A stretch of DNA of 64,000 bases from Azorhizobium doebereinerae UFLA1-100 (GCF_000473085.1 NZ_AXBA01000016.1:89740-153739); one strand, 5' to 3'. Numbered from the stretch's first letter, positions 38,401 to 47,313 are shown. Translations and numbers: made by a program. Notes: a model not told the origin generated them from the sequence alone.

Positions 38401-38566
38401 CCGGGCTGGCGCCGGGCAGGGTCGCGGTGATGGAGATGGTGGGGAAGTCCACCCGGGGCAGCGCCGCCACCGGCAGCAGGCGATAGGCGAACAGGCCGCC
38501 GATGATGAGCGACAGCATCATCAGCGTCGTCATCACCGGCCGGCGGATGCACAGCTCCGGAAACAT
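35450..38566 (-). CDS. RND efflux pump permease, MdtB/MdtC-like (HAE1)
   Basis: Inner-membrane drug/proton antiporter of 1038 residues. It opens FPELCIRRPVMTTLMM, typical of MdtC-like pumps. Twelve membrane helices and two large periplasmic loops are expected; the proton-relay pair is seen as DD in CVGFVVDDAIVVLENI. The adaptor gene lies three bases upstream on the same strand. No outer-membrane channel gene is adjacent, so a TolC-like protein encoded elsewhere is needed. Substrates unknown. Confidence 0.94.
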   Translation of the reverse strand: MFPELCIRRPVMTTLMMLSLIIGGLFAYRLLPVAALPRVDFPTISITATLPGASPETMATAVATPIERQLSTISGITSLTSSSTQGSTSITIQFDLSRNIDDAALDVQSALSVAQRQLPDEMTTPPSFRKVNPADAPVILLAVSSATLPLSTVNEYADTLIGQQISQLPGVAQVQIFGTQKFAVRIRVDPAAAAARNISAADIQGAIQARASNMPIGQLSGPKQSLTIDMGLARADADVYRKLVVAFRNGAPVRLDEIASVTNGVENERVASWFNDERSIVLAVVRQPDANTVAVVDQVRSHLPQYRAQVPGSVNIEVLNDRSVSIREAVHDVQKTLFEAIVLVVLVIFLFLRNFRATIIPSLALPISIVATFGVMWVLNFSINNMTLLALTLCVGFVVDDAIVVLENIYRHIEHGEKPFAAAIRGSREIGFTIISMTLSLVAVFIPVLFMGGVVGRVFREFAVTISIAILVSGFVSLTLTPMLCARVLKAPDHHKTPNIVFRFTEAMFEAWLAGYRHSLDFVLRHRFFMLLVTLATVGISAALYVVIPKGFFPTEDTGFITATVEAATNTSFEAMVERQKVAAAAVREDPNVAYLISTAGATGVSRTTNTGRMFIALKPKAERSQSAFQIIQQLRRRTGQIPGVNVFYQPVQNINIGGVNSKSQYQYTLQSSDTAALYAAAPDLERRLAELPGLRDVTSDLQISNPQLTIDVNKDKAAALGITEEQIRNALYTQFGTRQVATLYTSTNQYAIIAEAQPRFQREASDLSRVYLRTTSGTVVPLETVATISRTVGPLQIAHQQQPAVTISFNLAPGTSLGQAVEQIGAAERAAGLPATVTTGFQGTAQVFQDALGNQALLILAAVVVIYIVLGVLYESFIHPITILSGLPSAGIGALLTLMIFDIELSVIAIIGIVMLVGIVKKNAIMMIDVALERRRQGVEALDAIREAALLRFRPIMMTTLAAIFGVLPIAIGAGAGSELRQPLGVAVVGGLMLSQLLTLYITPVIYLYLDRLDHKVNAAISGTEKPAPSEHPAPAE

Positions 38567-38569
38567 GGC

Positions 38570-39730
38570 TCAGGTCCCCGTCGCGGGCGCGGGCGCGCTG
38601 CCCTTGATGACGACGCGGGCGCCCTCGCGCAGCGAAAGCTGGCCGTCGGTGACCACCACCTCTCCGCCCTTCAGCCCGGCGGTGACCACCGCCTGGCCGT
38701 CCACCGTGCGGGCGACGCTGACCGGGCGCACGTGCACCACGTCCTTCTCCACCACGAAGACGAAGGTGCCGCTCTGGCCGCTCTGCACCGCTTCCGCCGG
38801 CACCGAGGCGACGCCGCTCTCCATGCGCAGCATCACCGAGACGGCGCCGAGGGTGCCCGGCCACAGCCGCTCGTCGGCATTGTCGAACAGGGCGCGCACC
38901 ATCAGCGTGCCGGTCTGCGGGTCGATGGTGTTGTCGATGACCGCGATCCTGCCTCCGGTCACGATGTCGTTGCTGCCCTGGAGGGTGATCTGCACCTGCG
39001 CGCCGGCCTGCGCCGCCCGCACCTCCTTGAGATAATGCTCGGGCACGCCGAAGGCGACGTAGATGGGCTTGATCTGCCGCACGGTGGCGAGGGTGTCGTC
39101 CACCCGGATCACCGCGCCCGGCCGCACCGCGGCGACGCCAATGCGCCCGGTGACCGGCGAGCGGATCTCATAATGGCTGCGCTGCACCTCCAGCGCCTTC
39201 AGCGTGGCCTCGTCCTGGTCCACCGTCGCCTTCTGGGCGTCGGCGGTGGTGCGGGCATCGTCCAGCGTCACCTGCGAGACGGCGTTGCGCGCGGCAAGGC
39301 CGGAATAGCGCTCCACGTCGCGCAGCGCCTTCTCCAGCTGGGTGCGGTCCTTGGCCAGCGTCGCCTTGGACTGGAGGATCTGCGCGTCCACCTCGCGGGC
39401 GTCCAATTGGAACAGCAGGTCGCCTTGGGCGACCACCGCGCCGTCCTCGAACGTCACCTTGACCACCTGGCTCGCCACGCGGGAGCGGATGGTGATGGTG
39501 ACCAGCGGCTCCACCGTGCCCAGCGCCTCGACGCGCACCGGCATGGGCTTGTCCTGAACGGTCGCGACCACGACCGCCGGCCGGCGCTCCTGCTGGCCCT
39601 GCGCATTCGCCGTGGCGCCCCGGCTGCCCCACAGGCCCTGGGACCATGTCCAGCCCGCCCCCGCGACGAGCGCGAGGCAGAAGAAAACCAGATAGACCCG
39701 CCAGCGCCCCGCCCGCCTCACGTCACCCAT
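38570..39730 (-). CDS. RND efflux periplasmic adaptor subunit, MdtA-like
   Basis: Membrane-fusion protein of 386 residues linking the pump to the outer membrane. The start at 39730 (MGDVRRAG) is followed by one membrane anchor (about 13-29). The lipoyl-like hairpin shows VVKVTFEDGAVVAQGDLLFQLDAREVD and, on return, YEIRSPVTGRIG. Beta-barrel and membrane-proximal domains follow. There is no lipobox Cys, so it is anchored by the helix. It is first of the two-gene pump operon. Confidence 0.93.
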   Translation of the reverse strand: MGDVRRAGRWRVYLVFFCLALVAGAGWTWSQGLWGSRGATANAQGQQERRPAVVVATVQDKPMPVRVEALGTVEPLVTITIRSRVASQVVKVTFEDGAVVAQGDLLFQLDAREVDAQILQSKATLAKDRTQLEKALRDVERYSGLAARNAVSQVTLDDARTTADAQKATVDQDEATLKALEVQRSHYEIRSPVTGRIGVAAVRPGAVIRVDDTLATVRQIKPIYVAFGVPEHYLKEVRAAQAGAQVQITLQGSNDIVTGGRIAVIDNTIDPQTGTLMVRALFDNADERLWPGTLGAVSVMLRMESGVASVPAEAVQSGQSGTFVFVVEKDVVHVRPVSVARTVDGQAVVTAGLKGGEVVVTDGQLSLREGARVVIKGSAPAPATGT

Positions 39731-39928
39731 ATCCACCTCGCACGACGGCAATGCCCGCAACGCCCTGCCGCTCGCCCGCCCCAGCTTTTTGGAAAGGCTA
39801 CACTGCGTCAGGTGCCGCTGCGAACAGGTTTTCGATGGTCAGCGGTGGAAATGCGGCCAAAGTGACGAAAAAACGCCGCCAACAGGGCGCGCCACGCGGC
39901 TCCGCCGGCGCGGCGCCCCTACGGCAGG

Positions 39929-41140
39929 TTACATCCCCTTGCGGAATGCACCCGCGAGGCGCTCCAAGGCGGCGTCCAAAGTGGCGTCCTGCTTGGCGAA
40001 ACAGAAGCGCACCACCGAGCGCACCGCGTCCTGGGCGTAGAAAGCCGAGACCGGGATGGCGGCGACGCCGTGGGTCTTCACAAGATCGAGACAGAAGGCC
40101 TCGTCGTCGAGCTTGGGGTCGATGGCGGCGAGGTCCACCGAGAGGAAATAGGTGCCCGCGCTCGGCAGCACCGGGAAGCCCAGGTCCGACAGCCCCTTCG
40201 CCAGCCGGTCGCGGGAGCGCTGGAGGCCAGCACGCATGTCCTCGAAATAGGCATCCTCCTTGCCGAGCCCGTAGGCCACGGCGGCCTGGAGGTTGGGCGG
40301 CGTGGTGAAGGTGAGGAACTGGTGCGCCTTGCCCAGCACCCGCATCAGCTCCGGCTGGGCGAACACCAGGCCCACCTTCCAGCCGGTCATGCCGAAGATC
40401 TTGCCGGCGGAGGAGATCTTCACCGTGCGCTCGCGCATGCCGGGCAGCGCCATCATCGGCAGGTGGCGGCGGCCGTCGAAGATCACGTGCTCCCACACCT
40501 CGTCGCACACCGCGATGACGTCGAAGCGCTGGCAGAAATCGGCGACGAGCTGCATCTCCGCGCGCGAATGCACGACGCCGGTGGGGTTCTGCGGATTGTT
40601 GAACAGCACCAGCTTGGTGCGCTCGGAGAACACCGCCGCCAGCTTCTCGGTGGTGATGCTCCAGCTCGGAGGCTCCAGGCGCACCAGACGGGGAATGCCG
40701 CCGGCCCGCTGCACCAGCGGCAGATAGGCGTCATAGAGCGGCTGGAACAGCACCACCTCATCGCCCGGCTCGATCAGCGAGAACAGCGCGCCGGCCAGCG
40801 CCTCGGTGGCGCCGGAGGTGACCATCACCTCGCTCTCGGCATCGAGGGCGAGGCCCTGCCAGTGCTTGTAATGGGCCGCCGCCGCCTGGCGCAGCTCCAT
40901 GAGGCCCATCATGGGCGGATACTGGTTCCAGCCGTTCACCACCGCGTCCGCCGCCTTCTGGCGCACGTCGAGCGGGCCGGGATCGTCCGGGAAGCCCTGG
41001 CCGAGATTCACCGCCTGGTGGCTGCGGGCAAGCCCCGACATCACCTCGAAAATGGTGGTGGGCAGCGCGGAATAGATCGCGTTCAGCGACCGGACGGCGG
41101 GCGCGGACGAACGGGGAGCAAAGGTCGCGGACTGGGACAT
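39929..41140 (-). CDS. PLP-dependent class I/II aminotransferase (kynurenine/methionine aminotransferase-like)
   Basis: Fold type I aminotransferase of 403 residues. It has the NLGQGFPDDPGP N-terminal block, YPPMMGLMELRQA, NNPQNPTG and the PLP lysine in SSAGKIFGMTGWKVG. These are most like the KAT/YbdL group, which acts on methionine, glutamine or kynurenine. The start at 41140 (MSQSATFAP) is preferred to an upstream one at 41194. It stands alone on its strand. Exact substrate not decided. Confidence 0.88.
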   Translation of the reverse strand: MSQSATFAPRSSAPAVRSLNAIYSALPTTIFEVMSGLARSHQAVNLGQGFPDDPGPLDVRQKAADAVVNGWNQYPPMMGLMELRQAAAAHYKHWQGLALDAESEVMVTSGATEALAGALFSLIEPGDEVVLFQPLYDAYLPLVQRAGGIPRLVRLEPPSWSITTEKLAAVFSERTKLVLFNNPQNPTGVVHSRAEMQLVADFCQRFDVIAVCDEVWEHVIFDGRRHLPMMALPGMRERTVKISSAGKIFGMTGWKVGLVFAQPELMRVLGKAHQFLTFTTPPNLQAAVAYGLGKEDAYFEDMRAGLQRSRDRLAKGLSDLGFPVLPSAGTYFLSVDLAAIDPKLDDEAFCLDLVKTHGVAAIPVSAFYAQDAVRSVVRFCFAKQDATLDAALERLAGAFRKGM

Positions 41141-41364
41141 CGTTAAGCCCGGGCCGCCGGACGCTGCATCCGGGAGGGCCCGCCTCACCTGCACGAGAAA
41201 GCGAGCGGCCCCACGCGGGAAGCCGCTCCGTTGCGAGGTGCTCTAGATCAAGTCGGGCCGAAGGTGAAGGCCACGCGGTGCACGGCGCCGATGCGCCGGA
41301 GGGCTTGAACCGCCGGCGTGGGCCGTCCAGGCTGTGGCGGGCCGGGATGCGGAAGGAGCGCGCG

Positions 41365-41781
41365 ATGTTCAGTCACATCATCGTCGGGGTCAGCGATCTT
41401 GCCCGCGCCGGGCGCTTCTATGACGCGGTGCTGGCGCCGCTCGGCCTCGTCCAGCGGCCGAGCGAGCCGGACGGCGGCCCCGCCGGCCTGTGCTGGATCG
41501 CCGGAACGCGGCTGCCGGAATTCTTCGCCCAACTGCCCTTCGACGGGCGGCCGCCGAGCGTCGGCAACGGCAGCATGGTGGCCTTCCTCGCCCCGTCCGA
41601 GGCGGCGGTGGACGCGGCCCATGCGGCGGGCCTCGCCCATGGCGGCACGGACGAAGGCGCGCCCGGTCCGCGCCCGCACTATGGCGAGGGCTATTACGGC
41701 GCCTATCTGCGCGATCCCGACGGCAACAAAATCCACATCGTCCGCCGCGGCGACGTGGCGGATCCGTCTCTCGCACCTTGA
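41365..41781 (+). CDS. VOC-family (glyoxalase-like) protein
   Basis: Small metal-dependent protein of 138 residues with the vicinal-oxygen-chelate fold. It opens MFSHIIVGVSDLARAGRFYDAVL and closes YYGAYLRDPDGNKIHIV, the typical second-half motif; His4 and the late Glu/His positions could bind metal. A GGAAGGAG site six bases before the ATG supports the start. Reaction unknown; lyase, isomerase, dioxygenase and resistance roles all occur in the family. Confidence 0.9.
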   Translation: MFSHIIVGVSDLARAGRFYDAVLAPLGLVQRPSEPDGGPAGLCWIAGTRLPEFFAQLPFDGRPPSVGNGSMVAFLAPSEAAVDAAHAAGLAHGGTDEGAPGPRPHYGEGYYGAYLRDPDGNKIHIVRRGDVADPSLAP

Positions 41782-41811
41782 TCCTTGCGCGGGGCGCGCC
41801 CTCGCCCGGCC

Positions 41812-42114
41812 TCAGCCGCCGGTCCGCACCATCTGCGCCAGAGGCTGCAAGGCGGCGAGCAGGTCGGCCTCGGTGACACGGGCCACCGGCATCAGCACCT
41901 TGGCCGCCTGGGTGGGATGGCCGGCGCGCATCACCAGCACCACGGTCTCCGCCCCGCCGCAGGCCGGGTCGCCGCAGGCGATCTCGCTCACCGAGACGGT
42001 GGCGGCCTCGTCCAGCTCCAGCACCCGCCGCGCCATGTCGGCCAGCGCGCGGGTGGCGTCGCGCATCTGCGGGCCGGAGCCCTCGCCCCGCCCGCGCATG
42101 AACAGGCGCACCAT
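41812..42114 (-). CDS. Conserved small protein with an IACGDPACGG motif
   Basis: About 100 residues, starting MVRLFMRG at 42114; a longer start at 42183 is possible. The core SEIACGDPACGGAETVVLVMRAG and the following AAKVLMPVARVTEADL look conserved in style, and two closely spaced Cys could bind a metal. I recall similar uncharacterised proteins in alphaproteobacteria but no function. It is convergent with the VOC gene and 150 bases upstream of the antiporter stop. Confidence 0.7.
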   Translation of the reverse strand: MVRLFMRGRGEGSGPQMRDATRALADMARRVLELDEAATVSVSEIACGDPACGGAETVVLVMRAGHPTQAAKVLMPVARVTEADLLAALQPLAQMVRTGG

Positions 42115-42283
42115 GCTGGCTTCCTCCCGCCGCTCGATCCCCGTGCCCGCCCGGAACCGGGCCGTCGGCGCGGCACGGGGCACCGGAAAAACGTCAGCAC
42201 GGCGGCAGAGGCGTCGCCGATGCCAGATGCCACCAATCCGGCGCGATTACCCTTCCGCAGGGAAACCGTACCCTGGTCCGGCC

Positions 42284-44077
42284 TCAGGAAGGCAGCCCGA
42301 GGTCCTGCCCCTTGCCGAAGCGGCGTCGCACCTGCTCCCACAGCCGCCGGGGCACGGATACGCCCTCCTCGCCCAGCGCCTCGAAGCGCAGCGCCGCCTG
42401 GGTGACCCGCCCCTCCTCCACCGTCACCGCCTCGATCGCCGCCGTGCCCACGGCGAAGCGCATGCCCGGCAACGGCCGGTCGTCGGTGCGGTCGGCGAAC
42501 GCCTCGGCGATGGTGACGACGCGGTCCTGGTCGCGCACGAACAGGCCGTAGAGGTCCGCCACGTCGCCCAGCTTCACGTTGCCGGCGAAGGGAAAGCCCG
42601 CCCCGATCTCGCCGCGCGGGCGCTCCTCCGGCATGAAGAAGGGGTCGAGCCGCTGCACCCGCCGGGGCGGCGCCAGCAGATAGGCATAGTCGCCCGCCCG
42701 TAGCACGCCGGCCTCCTGCGGCGAGAGCACTTGGCCCTTGCGCACCACCAGCACCAGCCGCGCCCACAGCGGCAGCAGGCCGGAACTGACGGCGAGCGTG
42801 TCGGCGGTGACGGGATAGGCCACCAGTTCGTGCTCGCTCTGCCCCGGCAGGTCGATCTCGAATCGCCGCGCCTCGCGCAGCGGCTCGGCCAGCGCCACGC
42901 CGAACCGGCGGGCGGCGAACACGAGGCTCCAGCCGTGCAGGATCAGCGACACCAGCACCACCACGAAGGCGACGTTGAAATAGACGTCGGCACCCGGCAG
43001 CTGGGCCAGCATGGGGATGGTCGCAAGGAAGATGGACACCGCCCCGCGCAGCCCCGCCCAGGAGATGAACGCCTTCTCCCGCCAGGAGAATCGGAACGGC
43101 CACAGGCACAGGAACACCGCCACCGGCCGGCCGACCAGCAGCAGGAAGGCGGCGATCGCCAGCGCCGGCGGCACGTATTGCGCCATGCGCTGCGGCGACA
43201 GCAGCAGCCCCAGCATGACGAACATGACGATCTGGCACAGCCACGTCACCGTGTCGTGGAAGCTGGTGATGGCCGCGATGGAACGCACCGGCCGGTTGCC
43301 CAGCACCAGCCCCGCCAGATAGACGGCGAGAAAGCCGGAGCCGTGCATCATGGCGGTGGCGGCATAGATCAGCACCGCCGCCGCCACCACCATGGCCGGA
43401 TGCAGCCCGCTCGGCAGGTCGAGCCGGTTGACCACGAAGGCGACGCCGAAGCCGCCGGCCACCCCCATGGCGGCGCCCAACACCATCTGCTGGGCCAGCC
43501 CGGCGGTGAGCGCCCAGCCGGGATTGGCCGCGCCGGAGGCGATGATCTCCACCAAGGCGACGGTGAGGAAGACGGCGGCGGGATCGTTGGTGGCCGATTC
43601 GATCTCGATTACCGCGCCCACCCGGCGGCCGAGCCGCAGGCCCTGGGCGCGCACCAGGAACAGCACCGCCGCCGCGTCCGTGGAGGCGACGATGGCCCCC
43701 ACCAGCAGGCTCTCCAGCGGCGGCAAACCCAGCAACGGTATGGCCGCGAGCCCCACCAGCCCGGCGGTGAGCAGGACCCCGACGGTGGACAGGAGGACGG
43801 CCGGGGCCAGCGCCCCGCGCATGGTGGAGGCGCGCATGCGCAGGCCGCCGTCGAACAGTATTACCGCCAGCGCCGCCGAGCCCACGAGGTAGGTGGCCCA
43901 GTAGTCAGAGAAGTGAATCTGGCCGGGCCCCGCTTCACCTGCCAGCACCCCCAGCAGCAGGAAGACGAGGAGGATCGGAGCACCGAAACGGGCAGCGAGC
44001 AGACTCGACACCGTGCCCAGCAGAACCAGAGCCGAGCCGACCAGCAGAATGAGGTCCGAGAGGAAAACAGTACCCAT
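42284..44077 (-). CDS. Potassium/proton antiporter, CPA1 family (NhaP2/CvrA-like)
   Basis: Inner-membrane K+(Na+)/H+ exchanger of 597 residues. The N-terminal 400 residues hold about 12 helices, with the ion-binding motif ATNDPAAVFL and the GLRGAVSIFLA helix. A cytoplasmic RCK_C (TrkA-C) domain (about 410-490) and a C-terminal CorC-like segment follow, as in NhaP2. It exports K+ and adjusts turgor and pH. The kdp uptake system 3 kb away makes this a potassium-rich neighbourhood, but they are not in one operon. Confidence 0.92.
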   Translation of the reverse strand: MGTVFLSDLILLVGSALVLLGTVSSLLAARFGAPILLVFLLLGVLAGEAGPGQIHFSDYWATYLVGSAALAVILFDGGLRMRASTMRGALAPAVLLSTVGVLLTAGLVGLAAIPLLGLPPLESLLVGAIVASTDAAAVLFLVRAQGLRLGRRVGAVIEIESATNDPAAVFLTVALVEIIASGAANPGWALTAGLAQQMVLGAAMGVAGGFGVAFVVNRLDLPSGLHPAMVVAAAVLIYAATAMMHGSGFLAVYLAGLVLGNRPVRSIAAITSFHDTVTWLCQIVMFVMLGLLLSPQRMAQYVPPALAIAAFLLLVGRPVAVFLCLWPFRFSWREKAFISWAGLRGAVSIFLATIPMLAQLPGADVYFNVAFVVVLVSLILHGWSLVFAARRFGVALAEPLREARRFEIDLPGQSEHELVAYPVTADTLAVSSGLLPLWARLVLVVRKGQVLSPQEAGVLRAGDYAYLLAPPRRVQRLDPFFMPEERPRGEIGAGFPFAGNVKLGDVADLYGLFVRDQDRVVTIAEAFADRTDDRPLPGMRFAVGTAAIEAVTVEEGRVTQAALRFEALGEEGVSVPRRLWEQVRRRFGKGQDLGLPS

Positions 44078-44217
44078 CCTTCCCCTTCCACCGTTTGGAC
44101 TTGATCCGTTTTGATACTGTTTCCCGGTAGCCGGGGTCGGCGGGCACGGCTATGATTCTGACAACTGGTTCATCTAACCGTTCGGGGGAACGCGGTGAGC
44201 CAGCCGGGGAACCTATC

Positions 44218-44499
44218 ATGCAACACAACCAAGCGGCGCATGCGTATCTGGTGAAGGCCTATCTGCGCACCTCGTCGGGGGCGCTCCTGGCCGAGCCCGA
44301 CACCATCTGCTTCGATCTCGACCTGGCTCTGGAAATTGCCGACAACGACCAGCACTACGCCGCCGGTCTTGCGGTCTATGCCCTTGGAGAAGATGGGAAT
44401 CTGCTCGCGGATTTCCCGCTCGTCAGCCACGGCATGATCGTCCCGGGTCCGGTCATGCAGGCCCAGATGGCCTATATGCCCGGCATCGCCGCGGCCTGA
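44218..44499 (+). CDS. Uncharacterised small protein
   Basis: Product of 93 residues starting MQHNQAAHAYLVKAYL at 44218, with GGGGAA eight bases upstream as a fair ribosome-binding site. The sequence (DTICFDLDLALEIADNDQHYAAG, GLAVYALGEDGNLL) looks like a compact soluble domain; no signal peptide, helix anchor or known motif. It is divergent from the antiporter. A longer frame from 44152 is less likely. I do not recognise it. Confidence 0.6.
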   Translation: MQHNQAAHAYLVKAYLRTSSGALLAEPDTICFDLDLALEIADNDQHYAAGLAVYALGEDGNLLADFPLVSHGMIVPGPVMQAQMAYMPGIAAA

Positions 44500-44764
44500 T
44501 CCCCGCTTCATTTCGCGCATTGTACCGGACGCCCGGCCGCCTGCGGCCGAACGTCCCCGCGTTTGCCGCATTCCCCGACCGTCTGTCCGGCCCGCAACGG
44601 CGGACGGCGGGGATGCGGCAATTGGATTCGCGCGCACCGCCATCCACGGCGTGATGCCCGGCACGCCGAACGGCGCAATACCCTGTAAAACCTTGAAACA
44701 CGGCCTCGGCGCCGGCGCAGCCGCGCGGCGCGATGCGTCCCGCCGCGCAGAATCGCCTATTCGC

Positions 44765-45766
44765 TTATCGCCCGGCGGCGGTTTTCGGCTCGCCCGCCGC
44801 GCCGCCCAGCAAAGCGTCGAAATAGGCGATGGTGCGCTTCAGCCCTTCGTTCAGCTCCACCGTCGGCGCCCAGCCCAGCGTCTCGCGCGCCTGGGTGATG
44901 TCGGGCTGGCGCTGCTTGGGGTCGTCCTGCGGCAAGGGCCGCTCGACGATGCGCGAGCGCGCGCCCACCAGGGCGATCACCTGTTCGGCCAGTTGCCGGA
45001 TGGTGAATTCGGCCGGATTGCCCACGTTGATCGGGCCGGTCACCTCGCGCGGGCTCTCCATCATGGCGATCAGGCCGCGCACCAGATCGTCCACATAGCA
45101 GAAGGACCGGGTCTGCGAACCGTCGCCGAAGATGGTGATGTCCTCGCCGCGCAGCGCCTGGACGATGAAGTTGGAGACCACCCGGCCGTCGTTCGGATGC
45201 ATCCGCGGGCCGTAGGTGTTGAAAATTCGCACCACTTTGATGCCGATCTGGTGCTGCCGGTGATAGTCGAAGAACAGCGTCTCCGCGCAGCGCTTGCCCT
45301 CGTCATAGCAGGAGCGCGGGCCGATCGGGTTCACATGGCCCCAATAGTCCTCGGTCTGCGGATGCACCTGGGGATCGCCATACACTTCCGAGGTCGAGGC
45401 CTGGAGAATCGGCACCCGCAGCCTCTTGGCCAGGCCCAGCGTGTTGATGGCGCCGATGACGCTGGTCTTCAGCGTCTGCACCGGGTCGAACTGGTAGTGC
45501 ACCGGGGATGCCGGGCAGGCGAGATTGTAGATCTCGTCCACCTCGATATAGAGCGGGAAGGTGATGTCGTGGCGCATCAGCTCGAAGCGCGGATGGCCGA
45601 GCAGGTGCTGCACGTTGGTGCGCGCGCCGGTGTAGAAATTGTCGATGCACAGCACTTCGTGGCCGCGCCCGATCAGCGCCTCGCACAGATGCGAGCCGAC
45701 GAAGCCGGCGCCGCCGGTGACGGCGATGCGCTTGGGCAGCAGGCCGTTGGGGTTGATGTTGACCAC
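44765..45766 (-). CDS. UDP-glucuronic acid decarboxylase (UXS-type SDR)
   Basis: NAD-dependent extended SDR of 333 residues that converts UDP-glucuronate to UDP-xylose, a sugar donor for surface polysaccharide. It shows the Rossmann motif GGAGFVGS (18-25), TSEVYGDP (125-132) and the catalytic Tyr154-x3-Lys158 (SCYDEGKR), plus [10 protein letters not shown], characteristic of UXS enzymes. It starts with GTG at 45766. Related epimerases are possible, but these blocks favour UXS. Confidence 0.9.
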   Translation of the reverse strand: MVNINPNGLLPKRIAVTGGAGFVGSHLCEALIGRGHEVLCIDNFYTGARTNVQHLLGHPRFELMRHDITFPLYIEVDEIYNLACPASPVHYQFDPVQTLKTSVIGAINTLGLAKRLRVPILQASTSEVYGDPQVHPQTEDYWGHVNPIGPRSCYDEGKRCAETLFFDYHRQHQIGIKVVRIFNTYGPRMHPNDGRVVSNFIVQALRGEDITIFGDGSQTRSFCYVDDLVRGLIAMMESPREVTGPINVGNPAEFTIRQLAEQVIALVGARSRIVERPLPQDDPKQRQPDITQARETLGWAPTVELNEGLKRTIAYFDALLGGAAGEPKTAAGR

Positions 45767-45879
45767 GCCTTGTCCTCGCCGGTGCGGATGTCCGGCGCAT
45801 GCGGACGGGGGCGCGCCGGGACGGCGGGTGTCCTAGCGCGAAAATGCCGCCGGGGCCATGCCCCCGCCGCCGCCGGGAC

Positions 45880-46965
45880 CTATCCCCGCGTCAGGAAGCA
45901 GGCGTTGCCGAGGCCGGTGCCGATGGTCAGCACCGCCCATTTGTCAGTCTCGGTCATCCACGGCCGGGCGCTGAGGCCCTGGATCACGGCGTCATTGTGC
46001 ATCACCACCATGGTGTCATGGTCGCCGATGGCGGGTATGGCCTCGCGGATGCGCTCGGGCAGGCGGAAGTGCTCGCTGTCCCACTTGCCCGGCAGGTTCT
46101 GCGCCCCGCGCGCGATGGTGCCGTCCGCATTGATGAGGCCGGGACAGGCGATGCCGATGAACGGCGCCACGGAGAGCTTGTCGGCCTCCGCCTCGGCGAT
46201 CAGCCCGCGGATCATCTTCACCAGCCGGTCCACCGCCGCCTCGCGGGAGAGGCCGTCTTCGTCCGCATGGCGCCAGAGGTCGAAGCGGCAGACGTCCGCC
46301 TTCTTCAGGTCCGGGTCCTTCTTGGCATTGTGGCGCACCACGCCGCAGCGGATGTTGGAGCCGCCGATGTCCACGGCGATGATCCCGCCGTAGCCGGAGA
46401 AGATCCAGGACGGCGCCAGATGCAGGCAGCCGATCAGCCCGCCCTCGTCCGGATGATGGCGCAGCGGCTCCAGCTCCACGTCCACGTCGTCCGCCCGCAA
46501 CAGCGCGGCGGCGCGGGCGATGGCGAGCTCGCCCACCCGCGCCTCGCTGAGCCCGCCGCCCACCACGATGCGCGACACCCCGTCCCAGGCCTTCTGGGCC
46601 AGGAAGCGCTGCACGACGTCGGCGAGATTATGGGCGAAATCCTCGATCGCCCCCTGCACCACGGCGGCGCCGTCCGCATCGCCCTCGGCCAGGAACTTGT
46701 CGAGCTTCTTCTTGCTGATGCGGGCGTCGAGGTCCTCCTCGAACGGGTCCTTGCCCAGTTCGCGCAGCTTCACCCGCCAGTCGCGCACGAAGGCACGGAA
46801 CGCCCGGCCGCTGGCCTTGTCGCCGACGAAGCCGTCCTTGTCCTTCACTTCCAGATTATAGCTGACCACCTCGATGCCCGGCAGCAGCGCGCCGCCATGC
46901 ACGCCGATGGGGGCCGAAACGTCTGCGGAGGTCTTCTCGGATACGGCCATGGCGGTTCCAGTCAT
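45880..46965 (-). CDS. ROK-family kinase-like protein with circularly permuted domain order
   Basis: Sugar-kinase-like protein of 361 residues. All ROK blocks are present but in swapped order. A part resembling the normal C-terminal lobe comes first (GVHGGALLPG at 21-30, SRIVVGGGLSEARVG at 131-145). Then comes the usual N-terminal phosphate motif VDIGGSNIRCGVV (198-210), CPGLINADGT, MHNDAV (322-327) and finally LTIGTGLGN (346-354) near the C-terminus. In standard ROK proteins DIGGT comes first and GTG(I/L)G mid-protein. The ROK zinc Cys cluster is absent. Start at 46965; ATG at 46950 also possible. Substrate unknown. Confidence 0.85.
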   Translation of the reverse strand: MTGTAMAVSEKTSADVSAPIGVHGGALLPGIEVVSYNLEVKDKDGFVGDKASGRAFRAFVRDWRVKLRELGKDPFEEDLDARISKKKLDKFLAEGDADGAAVVQGAIEDFAHNLADVVQRFLAQKAWDGVSRIVVGGGLSEARVGELAIARAAALLRADDVDVELEPLRHHPDEGGLIGCLHLAPSWIFSGYGGIIAVDIGGSNIRCGVVRHNAKKDPDLKKADVCRFDLWRHADEDGLSREAAVDRLVKMIRGLIAEAEADKLSVAPFIGIACPGLINADGTIARGAQNLPGKWDSEHFRLPERIREAIPAIGDHDTMVVMHNDAVIQGLSARPWMTETDKWAVLTIGTGLGNACFLTRG

Positions 46966-47061
46966 GCGGGGTCGATCCCCAACAACGCCGGAAAGCCGTT
47001 TCGGTTGCCACGGTCACGCTGGAAAGGTCACGCTGGAACGGTCACACGGAAACCTTGGCGG

Positions 47062-47259
47062 TCAGCTCCGCTGGTTGACGAAGCGCAGCGCCTCGATGGG
47101 CGAGGGAAAGCGATGGATGCGCACGTTCTTGCTGCCGCAGATGTCGCAGCGCAGCTGCGCGCCCTCGGGCGGCTCGGGGGCGGGCTGGTCGGTGATGGCG
47201 ACGGGCGGCTTGCCGATGATGGAACGGCGGTGGCAGCGGGGGCATTCGGCGCAGAGCAT
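47062..47259 (-). CDS. Small zinc-ribbon-like protein
   Basis: Product of 65 residues with Cys3, Cys6 and Cys9 (CAECPRC) and a second knuckle Cys38, Cys41 (CDIC), separated by a Pro-rich loop, as in zinc ribbons. The C-terminal part (RIHRFPSPIEALRFV) is a likely helix. It lies about 55 bases upstream of the kdpE stop... on the same strand as, and after, the ROK gene in map order. Function unknown; the Cys pairs make a real gene likely. Confidence 0.6.
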   Translation of the reverse strand: MLCAECPRCHRRSIIGKPPVAITDQPAPEPPEGAQLRCDICGSKNVRIHRFPSPIEALRFVNQRS

Positions 47260-47313
47260 GGCGCGATCATACAGCAGATCGCGCGGGAAGTGAGGCGCCT
47301 CTCTGCCCGCCCC

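Noticed and set aside
36554..39865. 1103-residue open frame opposite the MdtC-like pump
   Set aside because: Spans two real genes on the other strand, very rich in His, Arg and Gly, with no domain seen.
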